This document shows positions 1 to 12,165 of a DNA stretch of 64,000 bases, piece by piece; position 1 is the first letter of the stretch; each line of letters starts with the position of its first letter. The stretch is taken from the NCBI GenBank assembly GCA_021464245.1, contig JADCRB010000153.1, forward strand, positions 558,001 to 622,000. The letters are read 5' to 3'. Below the pieces are notes generated by a model. The model was not told the origin of the DNA. It made no database searches and saw only the letters and a list, made by a program, of their open reading frames with translations. The stretch is from Carallia brachiata. Its lineage: Eukaryota; Streptophyta; Magnoliopsida; Malpighiales; Rhizophoraceae. Position numbers and translations under genes: made by a program.

Positions 1-19
1 AAATCGACCGAAAACTGAC

Positions 20-465
20 CTGAAAGACACAACAGGGCCGACCTCCCTGCAAATATCAATAAGCTGTTCCTCGGTGGCATCATATGGTATATTACCAACT
101 GTCAAAACAAAACAAAAGACTTAAGAGCGCCAGTAATTGTTCAAACAAACAAGAAATTCAAACACTTTGAATCTCCAATCAAAGACAATCTTCGAGTTCC
201 ACTGACCATACCAAAGTTATATCAATTTTCTCAATACATAATTAGATATGCAATACTTCTTAAATTCAACAAAGGAACAGAGAAAAAAAAAAAAAAACGT
301 TGAACAAGGATGTCAATTATATAAAAAATCGGTACCGACCCACAGATGCTATGACCAACAACCTGTCGAGCACTTTTTCTTGTGTTAAAAAAAAAAAGCA
401 CAGAGAGAGAGAGAGAAAGAGTTGAGGGTACCAAAAACGCATCGATGCTGAGAAGAGGAGGCCAT
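20..465 (-). CDS. CSTF64: CstF64-type cleavage stimulation factor subunit, first two coding exons (gene continues off the left edge)
   Basis: Partial gene read leftwards. Exon 1 CDS is 432-465 (ATG at 465) and exon 2 is 20-98. The exon-1 donor is GTACCC and the exon-2 acceptor is TTTTGACAG; the next donor, GTCAGT, starts at 19. The joined exons encode 37 residues beginning [20 protein letters not shown], then [17 protein letters not shown]. This is the start of an RRM, with the RNP2-like stretch CVFVGNIP, and closely resembles plant CstF64. In that family the RRM binds the U/GU-rich element downstream of poly(A) sites, within the nuclear CstF complex. The split codons join in phase (34 + 79 nt, then AG|). 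The remaining RRM, hinge and C-terminal domain are outside the window. Family assignment rests on 37 residues only but they are very characteristic. Confidence 0.85.
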
Positions 466-1000
466 GAATTCTAGCAAGACAACAAGAAGAAGAAGGAGAA
501 GAAGAAGAAGCAGTACTTCTTCTTCTTCTTCTCCACATTTATCGCCGGATGATAATAGTTGATAATTTTTTTGTAAAATAAATACAATAAATCAAGAAAA
601 TCTTGAATTCTCGAAAGGGTGAATATATATGCCTACGAATCGGAAAATCAAGAATCGGCGGAGCGAGGCGGGGAGACAGGCGGACCGTTTCCTTCGATTT
701 CTCGCTTTTTCGTAAAAAAATAAAACCTTGTTTGGGAGAATTTCTAGTCTGAGAAGAAGAAGCGAAAACCAAACCGAAAAAAAAAAAAAAGAAAGGACGC
801 ACGAGAAAAAGAGAAAGAAACAAAAGAGGAGTGGGAAATCTGTTAATTAATAAAAAAAATCTGGATTTTCGAAGAGATTAACAATAATCATATCACATCT
901 CTTCCTCCCCATCAATCATTCAATTGCCACCATTCTTCTTTGCTGTATATTCTTCTTCTTCTTCTTCTCTTTTTTAATCCACATTTGACAAGAAGAGAGA
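466..1000 (-). promoter_or_regulatory. CstF64 5' leader and promoter-side region with CTT-rich tracts
   Basis: Immediately upstream of the CstF64 start, on the minus strand, is a (CTT)n-like pyrimidine tract (about 478-532), followed by AT-rich DNA and a second plus-strand CTT tract near 950-970. Pyrimidine-rich leaders are common in plant housekeeping genes. No convincing TATA box was identified, so the transcription start is not placed. Confidence 0.4.
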
Positions 1001-4000
1001 TCGTCAACACTTATTATAATAATGATTTTTATGATTTTAATAATTCTACTATTTCGGAGATTATCCGATTATCCATATGTATATTGTTCTTGTTCGCCTA
1101 TGAGAAAAAGTCGTAAATTTTTCCAAAATTATTAGGCTATCAAAATTTTTTTTAAAAAAATCTTTACATAGCAAACTGAAAGTTCGAATCCTCCCTCCAG
1201 CATTTGCCCCTTATATTTAAATGTATGAAATTTCTCACCCAATGGACTTAAAAGATCCAGTGGGTTGGATGTTGAGTTTTACATTTGACGATTACTATAA
1301 TTTATTATGGGTGAGTTACGTTTGGATCTATCAGTATTAGAGTGACAGATTCTTCTTATAAAGAAGTTGAATGAGGACATCATCATCAGGTGACCTCGAT
1401 CTCGGTGCATAGGTGCGATAACTAAATATACTTGCGAACACATTTTTTAAATCTAAAAAAAAAATATAAAACATTTATGTACTGATGTTTGTTTAAATTA
1501 TAAATATCTAATTATGAATATTTTAGTTGTTAAAATTTAAATTTTTAATTTAAAAGTTTTAAATTCTAAACGATAGAAAGAAGGGTGTAAGATTTATGAA
1601 AAAATGATAGTTATTTATCGTTTAATTTATAGTCTAATAAATTTTTTAGTGAACAAAAAAAAAAATCTAATTATTAATTCAAATTCTAATTTTTTTTTAC
1701 AATAAACTTACACATTATGTAGTAGTTGACATTAATTAGTAGTTAATTTGTAGTTTTTTTAAAAAATATTTTAAAAGAATTAAACTTTCACCATATATCT
1801 AATTAACTCAATTACGATCTAAGATATATTGTAGTTTACTCAATTCATGTTAATAATTATTCACAATTGTCTAAAATTCACGCAACGCAAATACTCATAA
1901 TTAAGAAAAAATAAATATAATTTTTATAAAAGAAAAAATAATTCTAAATTCCTTTCTTGTTTTTTAAGAGAAGAGAAATTTTTTTCTAAAATTACCTTTA
2001 TTCTTAAATAGGAAAAATACTCATAATTTAAAGATTTTTTATATATTATATTTTGTTTTCTTAAAAATTAAAATATATTCTCCAATTTATTTTTGATTTT
2101 TCGAAAAAATACACATAATTCAAGTCCTTTTTATTTTTTTATTTAATTAAAACTCAAATAAATACATCTATTAAATCCGACTGTACCCGCTTATTAAGTA
2201 TCTAATAATAATAATAATAGAGTGTAACTCAATGGTTTGACTCGAGTAATTACACACTTCAATTTCAATACGAAGACGATCAATAATAAAACAAGTTATT
2301 GTATAGTATTGCGAATAGAGAATAATTTTACACGTAATAACATGAGAGGATACATTATATCAAAAGTAAAAAAAAAAAAAAAAAAAAAAATTAGAGTGTG
2401 AATGAAGCTGCTACTGTCGTTGACTTTCTTGAAGAGCACAAACAAATGTTTGAGGTAAGGGGGCTTGGAAGTCAGATTGATAGATTTTAAAAGATTGAAC
2501 GATTTTAAAAGTAATTCGCACTCAATTTGTCGTCAGGTTTTTATTCACTCTTAATCTGTCGTCTTATTTAATATGTCTAATTTAATTCGTAAATAATAGG
2601 TTAAATTAAATTAATTTTGACAAATTACATGCAATAAAAGAAAATTTATAATTTTTTTTGATTTCCAATTATTATCAACCATTAAAATTATAAATATTTC
2701 AATAAGATAACATGTCCATGTCATTAGTTACAACAACAATTTTAAAAAAAATATTTGTTACAAGCCGATACATATAATTCACACATATTTTCTCCTTAGC
2801 GAAGCAGTATGCAGGTGCTTGAAAGTTGAATCAATGAGAAATCCAAAGCTGCACCAGTCTCCTCTAATTTGAATTGCCCCCTGTGTAAACCAAATAAACA
2901 GTAAAAATTTTTTGTTAAGGTAAACTGATCAATTACAAATTTTAGTTAAGGTAAACCGATCAATGACCATGCTAGTTTCTGTATAGATAATGGAGCTCTT
3001 TTCAATTATTGAATTATTAAGCTTGATGACTACCTTATAGACTTGTACTATCACATTATTCAACTAGGGTTTAAAAGAGTTAATTTGTTAGAACATATGT
3101 ATCTTGAAAATGAGAAGCCGGAAAATAAAGGTACTTTCTTAGGACAAAAAATGTACTTTTGGACCAGAGGGAACGATAAAAGAAAAACTAGAAAGGCAGT
3201 CCATACACAATCTCCAAAATTTTTTTTTTAAGTATATATATTAAAAGAAGCATATTGAATCGGATTAGGTAGGTTAAAATTCTCAATCTGTATTCAATTT
3301 ATTTTTGATAAATTTTAAAATTTTAAAATTACAATTAAATTAAATCTTTACCGCTTTGACAAATACAAATTTGTGTTTATCAAATTGATCAAATTAAGGT
3401 GAGTAATTAATTAATTTTTAAACAGTCTTAATTTGAGGAAGAACATTTTATTTGATTTGAGATTCCCTTTTCGGTTTGTTCCTCGGAACTACTCTACTTG
3501 GGCGTTAATAGGAAAAAAAAATTTGGATTACCCAAAAAGATGCAACACCTTTTTGGGTAAAAGGTATAACTTCTTTTTTAACTAACCATATAGCCTGCAT
3601 ACTAATAGTTTTAGTTTTTTTTTTAATACTAAAAAAATATTCATCATAAATATGTTACCTATTGAAATTTTCAAGTTAAAATCAGTCAAGTTGAAATCAG
3701 ATTAACCTCGTGTGTATGCCTAATTCAACCCAACTTACAAAAAGAAATCTTTCAACAAAATACTGATAAGTCTGAACGAGTCTTTTTCTGACCGAACACA
3801 ATAATTATTGAGTCTAAAATCAATATCACACTAGCACAATTTATACATACTACTAATTTATTCAAACCGTTCTGTTTTTTTATTCAAGAAAAAATAAACC
3901 AAAATTGTGAACTTTCTATGCGTGAAAATCCTTTTCCTTTGCTTTCCAGAAGCTTATTTGCGAATACACAATTCCAAAAGGGCCTTTTTTTTAGCATATC

Positions 4001-4257
4001 ATTTGATACCGAATGGCTCTTCAGTTAGTGATATTCCGTTCCGAGAATCCGGACAATGCAATGCAATGCAATGCGAAAACCCCATCAATTCATGATAAAA
4101 GAAGATCCTCACTAACAAAAATCCATCCTATACATTAGCAAAATCCATATGTGGACTGTGTACACCTGTGGTGAAGCAATAAGTTATGGCTACCCAACAG
4201 ACTATAACTAGGGTTCAATAACACAATTCAACAGCCAAAAACTTTCATTTTCACGGC
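1001..4257. other. Intergenic AT-rich region, no gene recognised
   Basis: The DNA between the CstF64 promoter side and the NAC gene is AT-rich with many short homopolymers. It includes an uninterrupted run of about 23 A at 2368-2390 and four tandem CAATG pentamers near 4056-4077. Near 1176-1200 a short tract resembles a pol III B box followed by CTCCCTCC, perhaps a decayed SINE tail region. Two small open frames (3043-3231 and 3907-4095) show no family resemblance and no splice context. The NAC 3' UTR probably occupies roughly the last 200 bases. Confidence 0.5.
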
Positions 4258-7200
4258 TTAGGAGGTTACTGATCTCCCCAGCACTCTCACAGTTCCCACC
4301 AATATCCATAAGACAGCACAGAATGCACCAAAAACTGATAAGAAAACAAATCCTTTATTTCTACCAGACCTCCCTACATTTGAAGAGACATTACCAGCAC
4401 CAGCACCAGTACCGGCATTCTTGATATTCAGTCTCAACCTGCTGAAGCTAGACATTCGCTCAAAAGCCTTATTCACCAGAGGACTCTCTGCCGCTGATGC
4501 AGGACTAGAAGGTATTGAATCCACAAAGGACCATAATTTAGAAGATACCCAACCGGTGGCACCAGCACTTTGGTTGCCATTTTGATTTTCATTTGATCCA
4601 GTAGAATTATAGGTAGATTCATAAACAACACCTGAATGCGATCAAAATGGCCAAATATTAGGCAACATCACATTCTAACAATTTATTTCAGTAATATACA
4701 AAGAAAATACACTAGAAGAGCTGTTAAATCTGGTTCAAGATGGCAGCAACTTTGACCAAAGCAAACATGTATCTTAGGAAGTTCACCAAGTAGAAGGAAA
4801 GAACATATGAACTACCAGTGAAGTTGAACTCAACGTATACCTGAATTCGGTGGAGGAAGCGTTCCATGAATTGCTTGTGCAGAAGTAAAAACATCACTGC
4901 TCTGATCATGCAACCAAAGTTGACTAGTCATCTGATCTGTACCAAACGACTGTGACTGCAATGCATAGTCTTCCACACTGAACCCCGCATGAGGATCCAA
5001 CAGGTAATCCAAATGATTTTCCATCAAATGGGGCATCAGCTGGTAATCCACAATGTTTGTCGATGGCTGCAGCTGGTAACCAACACTGTTTACAGTATCA
5101 CTTTCAAGGGAATTTAGACACGGATGCGAAACAATTTCCTGTTCAACAGATCCCGTATCATGCAAAAACAAGGGAGCATCATGATAGAGCTCAAGCTCGC
5201 TCAGCCCATCAAATTCATCAAACTGCAAATTTCCTGAAGGTTTCTCAATGATGGAGGAAACAGGCTCCAGACCAATGAGATCATCAATTTCAAGAAAATC
5301 CTCCTCATATTGCTGGGTTACCCACTCAGAATTGCCTGGACCAGATGTGACCTCTTGTGCCTCATACAATTGCAGCTTAGAGGTAGTTGATTGGTTGAAT
5401 TCAAAGGTGGTCTGGTTATCCTCCTGCCTACCACTTGCATACAAGAGTCCATCTGGATCAGGAAAGATGACTTCTCTGAGAGATGGATCCACCAATGCGC
5501 TTTGTGCCTCTTCTTCACCAATAAGCTGCAGATTTTACACAGATCAATAAAACTTTATTCCCACTAATAATATATGGAGATAACATAAGTGTGCATGCAA
5601 TATTTTAACAATACACCATAGAAGCACTTCCCACAAGTAGCTATTTCCACCAATGCACAAGACTAACTTGAGCCATATTTTGCACGATTGGATGGAACCA
5701 AAGGCTATATTGCTTCATACAAATTTTGAGCAGACAATAAAATCACAGTTACTAGCAAAATTGACAAAAGCATGCTAACAAGACTGAAATAAAGTTGTTA
5801 AAATGAATACATGTATTGGGTAAGTTTAGACAGAAACAAAGAAAATTGAACCAGAAACAAATAAAACTAACCTGAGGCGAATTATAATTATTATCTTCAG
5901 CAGCAATTCGTCTCATAAATTCCTCCAAATCATTTGACAGTGGCTGCGCTTCACCAACACATATGGCATTATCATCAGGAATTGCATCATTATGCTCCTT
6001 AAAAGGAATCTGTGGAGTAACAGCATTATTTTCATCCGTGAAATCGTCGTCAGCCCAGTCTTCTTCTTTAAACGGTGCACCATACTGTTCACCATTCTTA
6101 GGACCAGGTCCACTTTTTTTGAAAGCCTTATAAAGTGCGTAATAATCCTGACATGGAGAATCAAACAGTGTTAAACAGCAACCAAACAAAAATATCATAC
6201 CAATAAGTGGACAAAAAAGACTGAAATTTCAGTCTACTTACATATACATTTGAGCATCTATTTAGTTCCTCCTCGTCCAAAGTGTACTCATGCATCACCC
6301 AATCAGTTCGCTTGCCATTAGGTGCACGGCCCCTGTAGAAAACAAGGGTTTTCTTCACCCCAACACTCCTAGAATTGCACATGACATTACGGTCCTTTCC
6401 CGTTGCTTTCCAATACCCCTGTTTGGTCGCCCTATTTGACCTTGCACCATTAGGATACTTCCTATCCCTTGGACTGAAAAAGAACCATTGCCTATCTCCA
6501 GTTTTCAGAATAGATTGCCCTACAAAACATGTTCATTTGTTAGTAAACTGATAATTTTGACCGTGAAAGCCACAACCCGTGCCTCAAAAAATTTTAAAAC
6601 ATAAATTCAGTTTTAAGATAGACCACATCAATCAGTCATATAGAGGTTTACCTTCAAACAAATCCAATCTATCGGTGTCAGTGCACCATTAAGCAATAAA
6701 CCACTTAAATCAACAATAAAGGAGAAGAGAAACCAAAATCGAATTCATAAACACGTAATTCCATACCGATAATTACCCGAAACAAGGGAACCACATAGTG
6801 AACTCAACAAGAGAATCAAAGAGTGTGCATAGAGCTGAATATGAACCTAACCACCACATGCGGATGACAATGTGGCATTGCACAATGAATTAGCCAACAT
6901 TTCTAGCATACACACTATCTCTTATCTTAGAAAGCTATAACCAGTCAATCCAAAGTTCAAGAATTAGTCCACAATTCATCGACACAACGGAAGATTAAGC
7001 AAAACCAAAATCAGCTAAACAGAAAACAAATACAACCCCAAGTGAACAGAAGACGATTACAAAAAAACCAAGTCAACGCAATTAAGGAAGGAAAAAAAAA
7101 TTAAAAGAACATAAACGACGATAACACTGTCAATACAAACAGAAGAACATAACTAAAACAAATGAAAAGCACAATATCATCGGTTGTAAAAATTAAGGAA

Positions 7201-7501
7201 AAAAAGTCAACGAGCCTCTGGAAATAAAAATATTTACACAATAAAATGGACAGAAAAATAAAAATAATAAATCCTATGGAAATCGAAAAAATAATAATAA
7301 TAATATACCAGGCAAATCCTCAGGATCCCACTTGTAAACATCGAGCACGCGGATGATATCGATCTTCAGCCTCTTCTTACAGATCTTCCTCTTCAAGTAG
7401 TAAACCACCAGCTCCTCATCCGTCGGATGAAACCTAAACCCCGGTGGCCACTCCTTATCGTCGCCGCCGCCAGCCAAACACGAATCCGCCGTCACCGCCA
7501 T
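4258..7501 (-). CDS. NAC017: Membrane-tethered NAC transcription factor (ANAC016/017-like), complete
   Basis: Five exons, all GT-AG and in phase: 7309-7501, 6242-6519, 5872-6147, 4841-5525, 4258-4631, giving 601 aa. Residues 18-170 form a NAC domain: [15 protein letters not shown] (subdomain A), then [45 protein letters not shown] and the [20 protein letters not shown] end. The middle is acidic and Gln/Ser-rich, a likely activation region. Near the C terminus about 19 hydrophobic residues (572-590, [16 protein letters not shown]...) form a single membrane helix with a short tail. ANAC017/ANAC016-type factors are held in the ER membrane, are released by proteolysis and report mitochondrial or oxidative stress in the nucleus. 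That function is by family analogy. An in-frame Met 11 codons upstream (7534) is the alternative start; 7501 fits the family's N-terminal length better. Confidence 0.92.
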
Positions 7502-7717
7502 CGATCCCCCACTACCCAAATAAAAATCTCTCAAGAATACAAAAACAAGCCCAAAAAAAAAACAAAAATCGACAAAAACCCAAGAAACCCACTTCGATCT
7601 CCGGTCAACTAACGAAAAATTCTACATAATTCGATTGGAGTTCTTCTGGGTTCTTGAGGGAGATTTAGATGGGAATAAAGTTAGGTTAGATTACAGGGCT
7701 GAAGGAAAATAAGTGGG

Positions 7718-7730
7718 GTTTTATATATTT
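7718..7730 (-). promoter_or_regulatory. Candidate TATA box of the NAC gene
   Basis: Read on the minus strand this segment contains TATATAAAA, about 220 bases upstream of the NAC start codon. The intervening leader is plausible for a plant NAC gene. No transcript evidence is available, so this is only a candidate. Confidence 0.4.
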
Positions 7731-7859
7731 TCCCTCTGTGACTTATCGGTCAAGCCAGCAGAGGAGAGAGGGAGGATAGCTTTTGGGGTGGCTGCGAGGG
7801 TTTTAATTTGGGGCCTTCAAGCGAAGTTTCTGTGAAGGGTCCTTTTATTAAAAATTTGG

Positions 7860-9425
7860 ATAATACTACGTAATTTATTTTTAATTATATAAATAAACAT
7901 ATAATTTATTTAATTATTAGTTAACAGTTCAGATTAAAAAGAAAAATTATGTCGAACAGTTTATTTTTTTTTAAATTATATATATAAATATGAAATTTAA
8001 ATATAAAATTATAGTATAATTTTATTATTTAAATTTGAATAATTAATTGTATTAGATCTATTAGTTAATCAAATAATTAAAATTCAAGAATTGAGTTGGT
8101 ACCATTATTTTATATTTAAATTTTATATTTATTTATTTATTTATTGTTTGTATTAATTAGTTATATTATTAATTTTAATAAAATTATTTTTTGTGAAAAT
8201 TTTCCGAGTATGGTGGGCCAGTGAATTTTGATGAGTGTGGTCTTGACTGGATGGAGTTGGACGTTTTATGGGCGGATGTAGTTTTCACACATGGGATTAT
8301 ACATGAATTTTTTTTGTCTCCCCTTTTACTCTTTTTGCATGTTTTTTTTTGGATATAGACTCTTTTTGCATGTTTGGTATGCAAGAATGTTTTGTGTGAT
8401 TGTTGACCAAAGACTTGCATCGAATGGTTTGGGAAAGTCGTATCATGAATCAATGGATAATGTTGATTTGCTTGTAGGGCCACCTTGGGGTCCAATTGGA
8501 CCTATGGCCACAAACAATTTTCCCTCTCTCAATTAAGCCGAAGGATTGGGAAAAAAAAATATCATTTAATTATAATTATCGATTATTAAGTATAAAAAAT
8601 ATATAAAATATAATTAACTATTATGATTATATATTAATAAACCTATATAATTTTTTTTTTTGTTGCATATCCCTAACATTTTATTAAAAAAGAAAACACC
8701 TTACTCTTATTCATGGAAACTTTGATGTTATCAATCTTGTATGACATGAACTCTCTCATCATGTTCCTAAAGGGACATAGAGTAAGTAGAGTTAAAATTT
8801 TTATTTTAAATGTCTTGAATTATAATTCTATCAAAAAATAATATGCGAGATTTATTGAAGAGAAAAGTAATTTTTATTTTATAATTTTTAACTTAATAAG
8901 TCTCGTAATTAACAAAAAAAAAAAAAGAAAAGCAAAATGAATTCTCTTATCATGCTGTGATCCTCATCATAGCTATATTGTCTATGTCACTAGAAGAAAA
9001 GGAAAATGGTGAAATAAGGATGCATTAGATTTTTATTGTATACTTCAAACTTAGCATGTCTCCAATACATGATACAAAGGAGTTAAGTAGACAATTTGGC
9101 ATTGTGATTTTATTATTTGCATAAAAAAAAGAAAAAAAAAAGAAAAAACTTAAGATTAAACAATTAAATATGCTACAATGCTAAACACGTTTGCTTAAGA
9201 TAAAGGCTTAAATTTGGCTTTTTTTGAAGATTTAAGTCTTAATTTATTAGAAAAAGGAAAAAGAATAGACTTTGGCACAATTTTTTGTCAAAGATCACGT
9301 CTTAGTCAAATATCATTTTGCTTTTCCGCTCACAAATAATTACATCGGTAGGCTATTTGAAGGACAAAAGTACATCATGATCTAAAATATAGGCTAATGT
9401 ACTTATGCAAAAAGGTTGATTGTGC
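7860..9425. other. Intergenic AT-rich DNA, no gene recognised
   Basis: Very AT-rich, with A/T homopolymers. An island of more balanced composition around 8190-8540 contains small overlapping open frames on both strands, but none resembles a known family or has a splice context. It may be a decayed repeat or gene remnant. Confidence 0.4.
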
Positions 9426-9428
9426 TGG

Positions 9429-9600
9429 AAGGTGTCGGAAAGAATTTTTAAACTATAATTTATTAAATTTATTATATAATTATTTAAATTATAAATATAA
9501 TAAAAAAATAATAATTTTTTTTCATTATACTTATAATTTACACGATTATACAATAAATTTAATAAATTATAATTTTAAAATTCTTCAAAACACCCACCTT
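9429..9600. mobile_element. AT-rich foldback (MITE-like) element
   Basis: The left arm begins AAGGTGTCGGAAAGAATTTT and the right arm ends AATTCTTCAAAACACCCACC plus TT, its near reverse complement. The interior is almost pure A/T and continues the palindrome (AATTTATTAAATTTATTA against TAATAAATTTAATAAATT-like sequence). The two arms pair over most of the 172 bases, as expected of a MITE or single-copy foldback. No target duplication is clear. Confidence 0.65.
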
Positions 9601-9918
9601 CAACAACTAAACAGTGCTATATACTTATTCAGTGTCTATAGTCAAAAAGTTTGCCATAGTAGAAGTGTGAAAAACAGAGCTCTCTCCTTAATAGTGCGCG
9701 GTTTGAACGGAGTATAAATTATAAGTTGCACAATTTGAAACGGCATTGAACGAGAAACATGGTATTGAGATTTCTCAATGGAAAATTCGACCGTATGTTT
9801 TTCCTTTCGAAGAAACGTTGACTCACATCGCTGCAAATTGCAGCGGAAAATGGTACCACACAGCACTACACGTGCACCCCAGCAGACACAACTACACCTG
9901 CTAAAAAAAAAAAAGAAG

Positions 9919-10277
9919 CTAAAAGAATTTTTTTTGAGACTAAAAGAATTTTTTTTGAGATAACCAACTTTTAGGCGTATATTTTTATAAATTTTTGTAT
10001 TTAAAATTTAAAATTTTTAAATTTTTTATTTAAAATTTAAAATTTATTTTTTTTCTATTCAAGTCCTTTGTATGATTTACCGTTAACTTTTTCGTTAGAT
10101 TTAACAGAAATAAGCAGAAATATGATTAAAGTTAATGGAAAAGTTAACAGTTTCATTGTAAAAGGACTTGAATTGAAAAAAAAATAAAAGTTTAGATTTT
10201 AAATAAAAAACTTAAAAATTTAGTTTTCAAATAGAAAAAATTACAAAAATTTAAGATTAAAAAGTTAGTTATCCCAA
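9919..10277. mobile_element. Foldback element with ~150-bp arms, preceded by a short tandem duplication
   Basis: Bases 9919-9960 carry two copies of CTAAAAGAATTTTTTTTGAGA. From about 9957 the left arm (GAGATAACCAACTTTTAGG...) is complementary to the right arm ending ...AAAAAGTTAGTTATCCC near 10275. Inner markers also pair: TTCAAGTCCTTTG on the left, AAAGGACTTGAATTG on the right, and CCGTTAACTTTTTC with GGAAAAGTTAACAG. The loop lies near 10105-10125. It has no coding capacity. Confidence 0.7.
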
Positions 10278-10542
10278 TTTTTTTTCTCACAATCTTGTTT
10301 CAAAAAATTCAGTGGAAACAAATATCAACGTTCTGTAAAATTCTGGAAGTAATGGTAAATAAAATGCGTAGATAAATTAAAAATACACAGATATGCTAGA
10401 TGCCATTGAGATTGTGATTTCCAGTTTACTTCTAGACACAAGATGGAACATAGGCACACAGTTGTGTCCTATAAACCCATCATTTTCTGGCCGCCCCCAC
10501 TCCGCATAGCCGAATTAGTCCCGTTTCGCGCCTCGTTTTTAA

Positions 10543-11170
10543 AGGTGTCAAAATCTGACTTGATTCAATGAAATTGACTCGAATCAACTTGAAGAAATAC
10601 GACTTGAACCCGAATTAAAAAATGACCTAATTCGAAATGACCAAAACTCGAAATAATCGAAAAATTTTGAGTTAAATCCGAACACAATCTTAATCCAAAA
10701 CGTCTAACTTAAACTTTTTTTTTCCTTAAGGAAACAAAAAAATAAAATAAAATAATTTAACATATTTTATATTATAAAAAGTATAAATTCTACTATTTTT
10801 AATATAAATCTTAATTATAAAATTTTTAAAATATTTGAAAATTTTTTATACAATTTTAAATTTTATTTTAATTTTTAAAAATGTTTTAAAAGAAATTTCT
10901 TCAATTATTTTTTGATTATATAATTTTCTTTAATTTTTAAGAATTTTTAGCAAAATTTTTGAAATTTTCAGAATTTTTAATAAAAAATGTCACGTTATCA
11001 TTTTTTATGACGCGACTAACTCGTGGGTTGACCCGAATCTAAATCGAACTCGAAGTGATCAAACAAAAAATGACCCGAAAATAACTTGACCTATAATTAA
11101 CCCGACTCAAAGCGACCCGAACTCGAAACGGTCCAACTCAAACCTGACCTGATGATCCATTTTGACACCT
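10543..11170. mobile_element. Non-autonomous DNA transposon with AGGTGTCAAAAT termini
   Basis: The terminal inverted repeats are AGGTGTCAAAAT at 10543 and ATTTTGACACCT ending at 11170. Subterminal DNA is rich in short GACCCGA/CTCGAA-type words on both sides of an AT-rich core. This arrangement is common among plant non-autonomous elements. The element is about 628 bases with no open frame of note. Superfamily is not assigned because I could not find a clear target-site duplication. Confidence 0.65.
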
Positions 11171-12165
11171 ATAACATTTCTCTTTCCCTCATTTATGTTT
11201 TTTTTTTTAAAATGTCTATATTTTTTATTTAAAATTACAAATTACATAATAAATTAATTTTTCATTTCAATAAATCTTATTTATAATTCAAAAATCTCAA
11301 TAATAATAATTTAAAATTTTAATTATTAAGATGTTAACTAATATGCAACATCAATGTAGATGGAGAAAATGACATAAAATTTAATTTATTTTAAATAAAG
11401 TCTTAGATTCGATTTTTGTAAAAGAGAAAATGAGCGTCGAGACAAATTTTGTTCCACTTTCAAACCTTTTCCAACTCTAATCCGAGTTTAATTTTCGAAT
11501 ACCGAAAAGTCTCAAACAAAATGATGCCCATGGGGAATTTATTTTATTTATTTTTCGTTTCACATGGGCAATTTGTTAGAACATGGACATATCTCGTCCA
11601 AGAACAAAGCCCAGGACGATCGATCTAAACCAAGAACAATGGGCCCATTTCCCTCGTAGGCTTTGCTTCATTTGTCGTCCCTCTTTCGTGAATGCCATTA
11701 ACGGTCTCCATCTCCCTTAAGTTACTATATCCTTCAATTCTTCTTAATTCTTTTTTGTCTTCTTTTTCCTGTCTGGGTCTTGTTAGGCAGGGAAACCAAA
11801 AGAAAATTCCAAAGCCGTAAGCTTTAGATTTCTTTTTTTATTCGGATTCGAATTTTGGGAATCATTCGGCTCAGTCTAAAAATTTTTTGGGCTTCCAAAG
11901 AAGCTTTATGACAGTTTATTGGATGCTAATTATTGAATACTTCTATTTAAGTTTATTGAATGATGTATAATTTTGCTTTGTAATTTAGTTTGATCTTTTG
12001 AATTTTTTTTATTTTTTTTCTGTTTCCGGGTGATGTGGGGTGGAGATTTCTATGGTGGGTCTTTGGCTTTAATGGGGTTTTAGATTGAGATATATTGAGC
12101 CAAAATTGGAGATTGGAATAAGCTAATCCATACTTCTTTTGGGGTTCTTGTAAATTGGATGAAAA
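11171..12165. other. Intergenic DNA and presumed promoter/5' leader of the first SBH copy
   Basis: AT-rich up to about 11500, then more mixed sequence leading to the first SBH exon 1. The TATAAATTGGGAG promoter block of the other copies is degenerate here (GATATATTGAGCCAAAATTG near 12090), but the following stretch (GGAATAAGCTAATCCATAC) still aligns with the leaders of the later copies. Confidence 0.45.

Noticed and set aside
9397..9717. 106-aa plus-strand frame and opposing 66-aa frame
   Set aside because: They translate the arms of the AT-rich foldback (Asn/Tyr/Leu repeats), not a gene.
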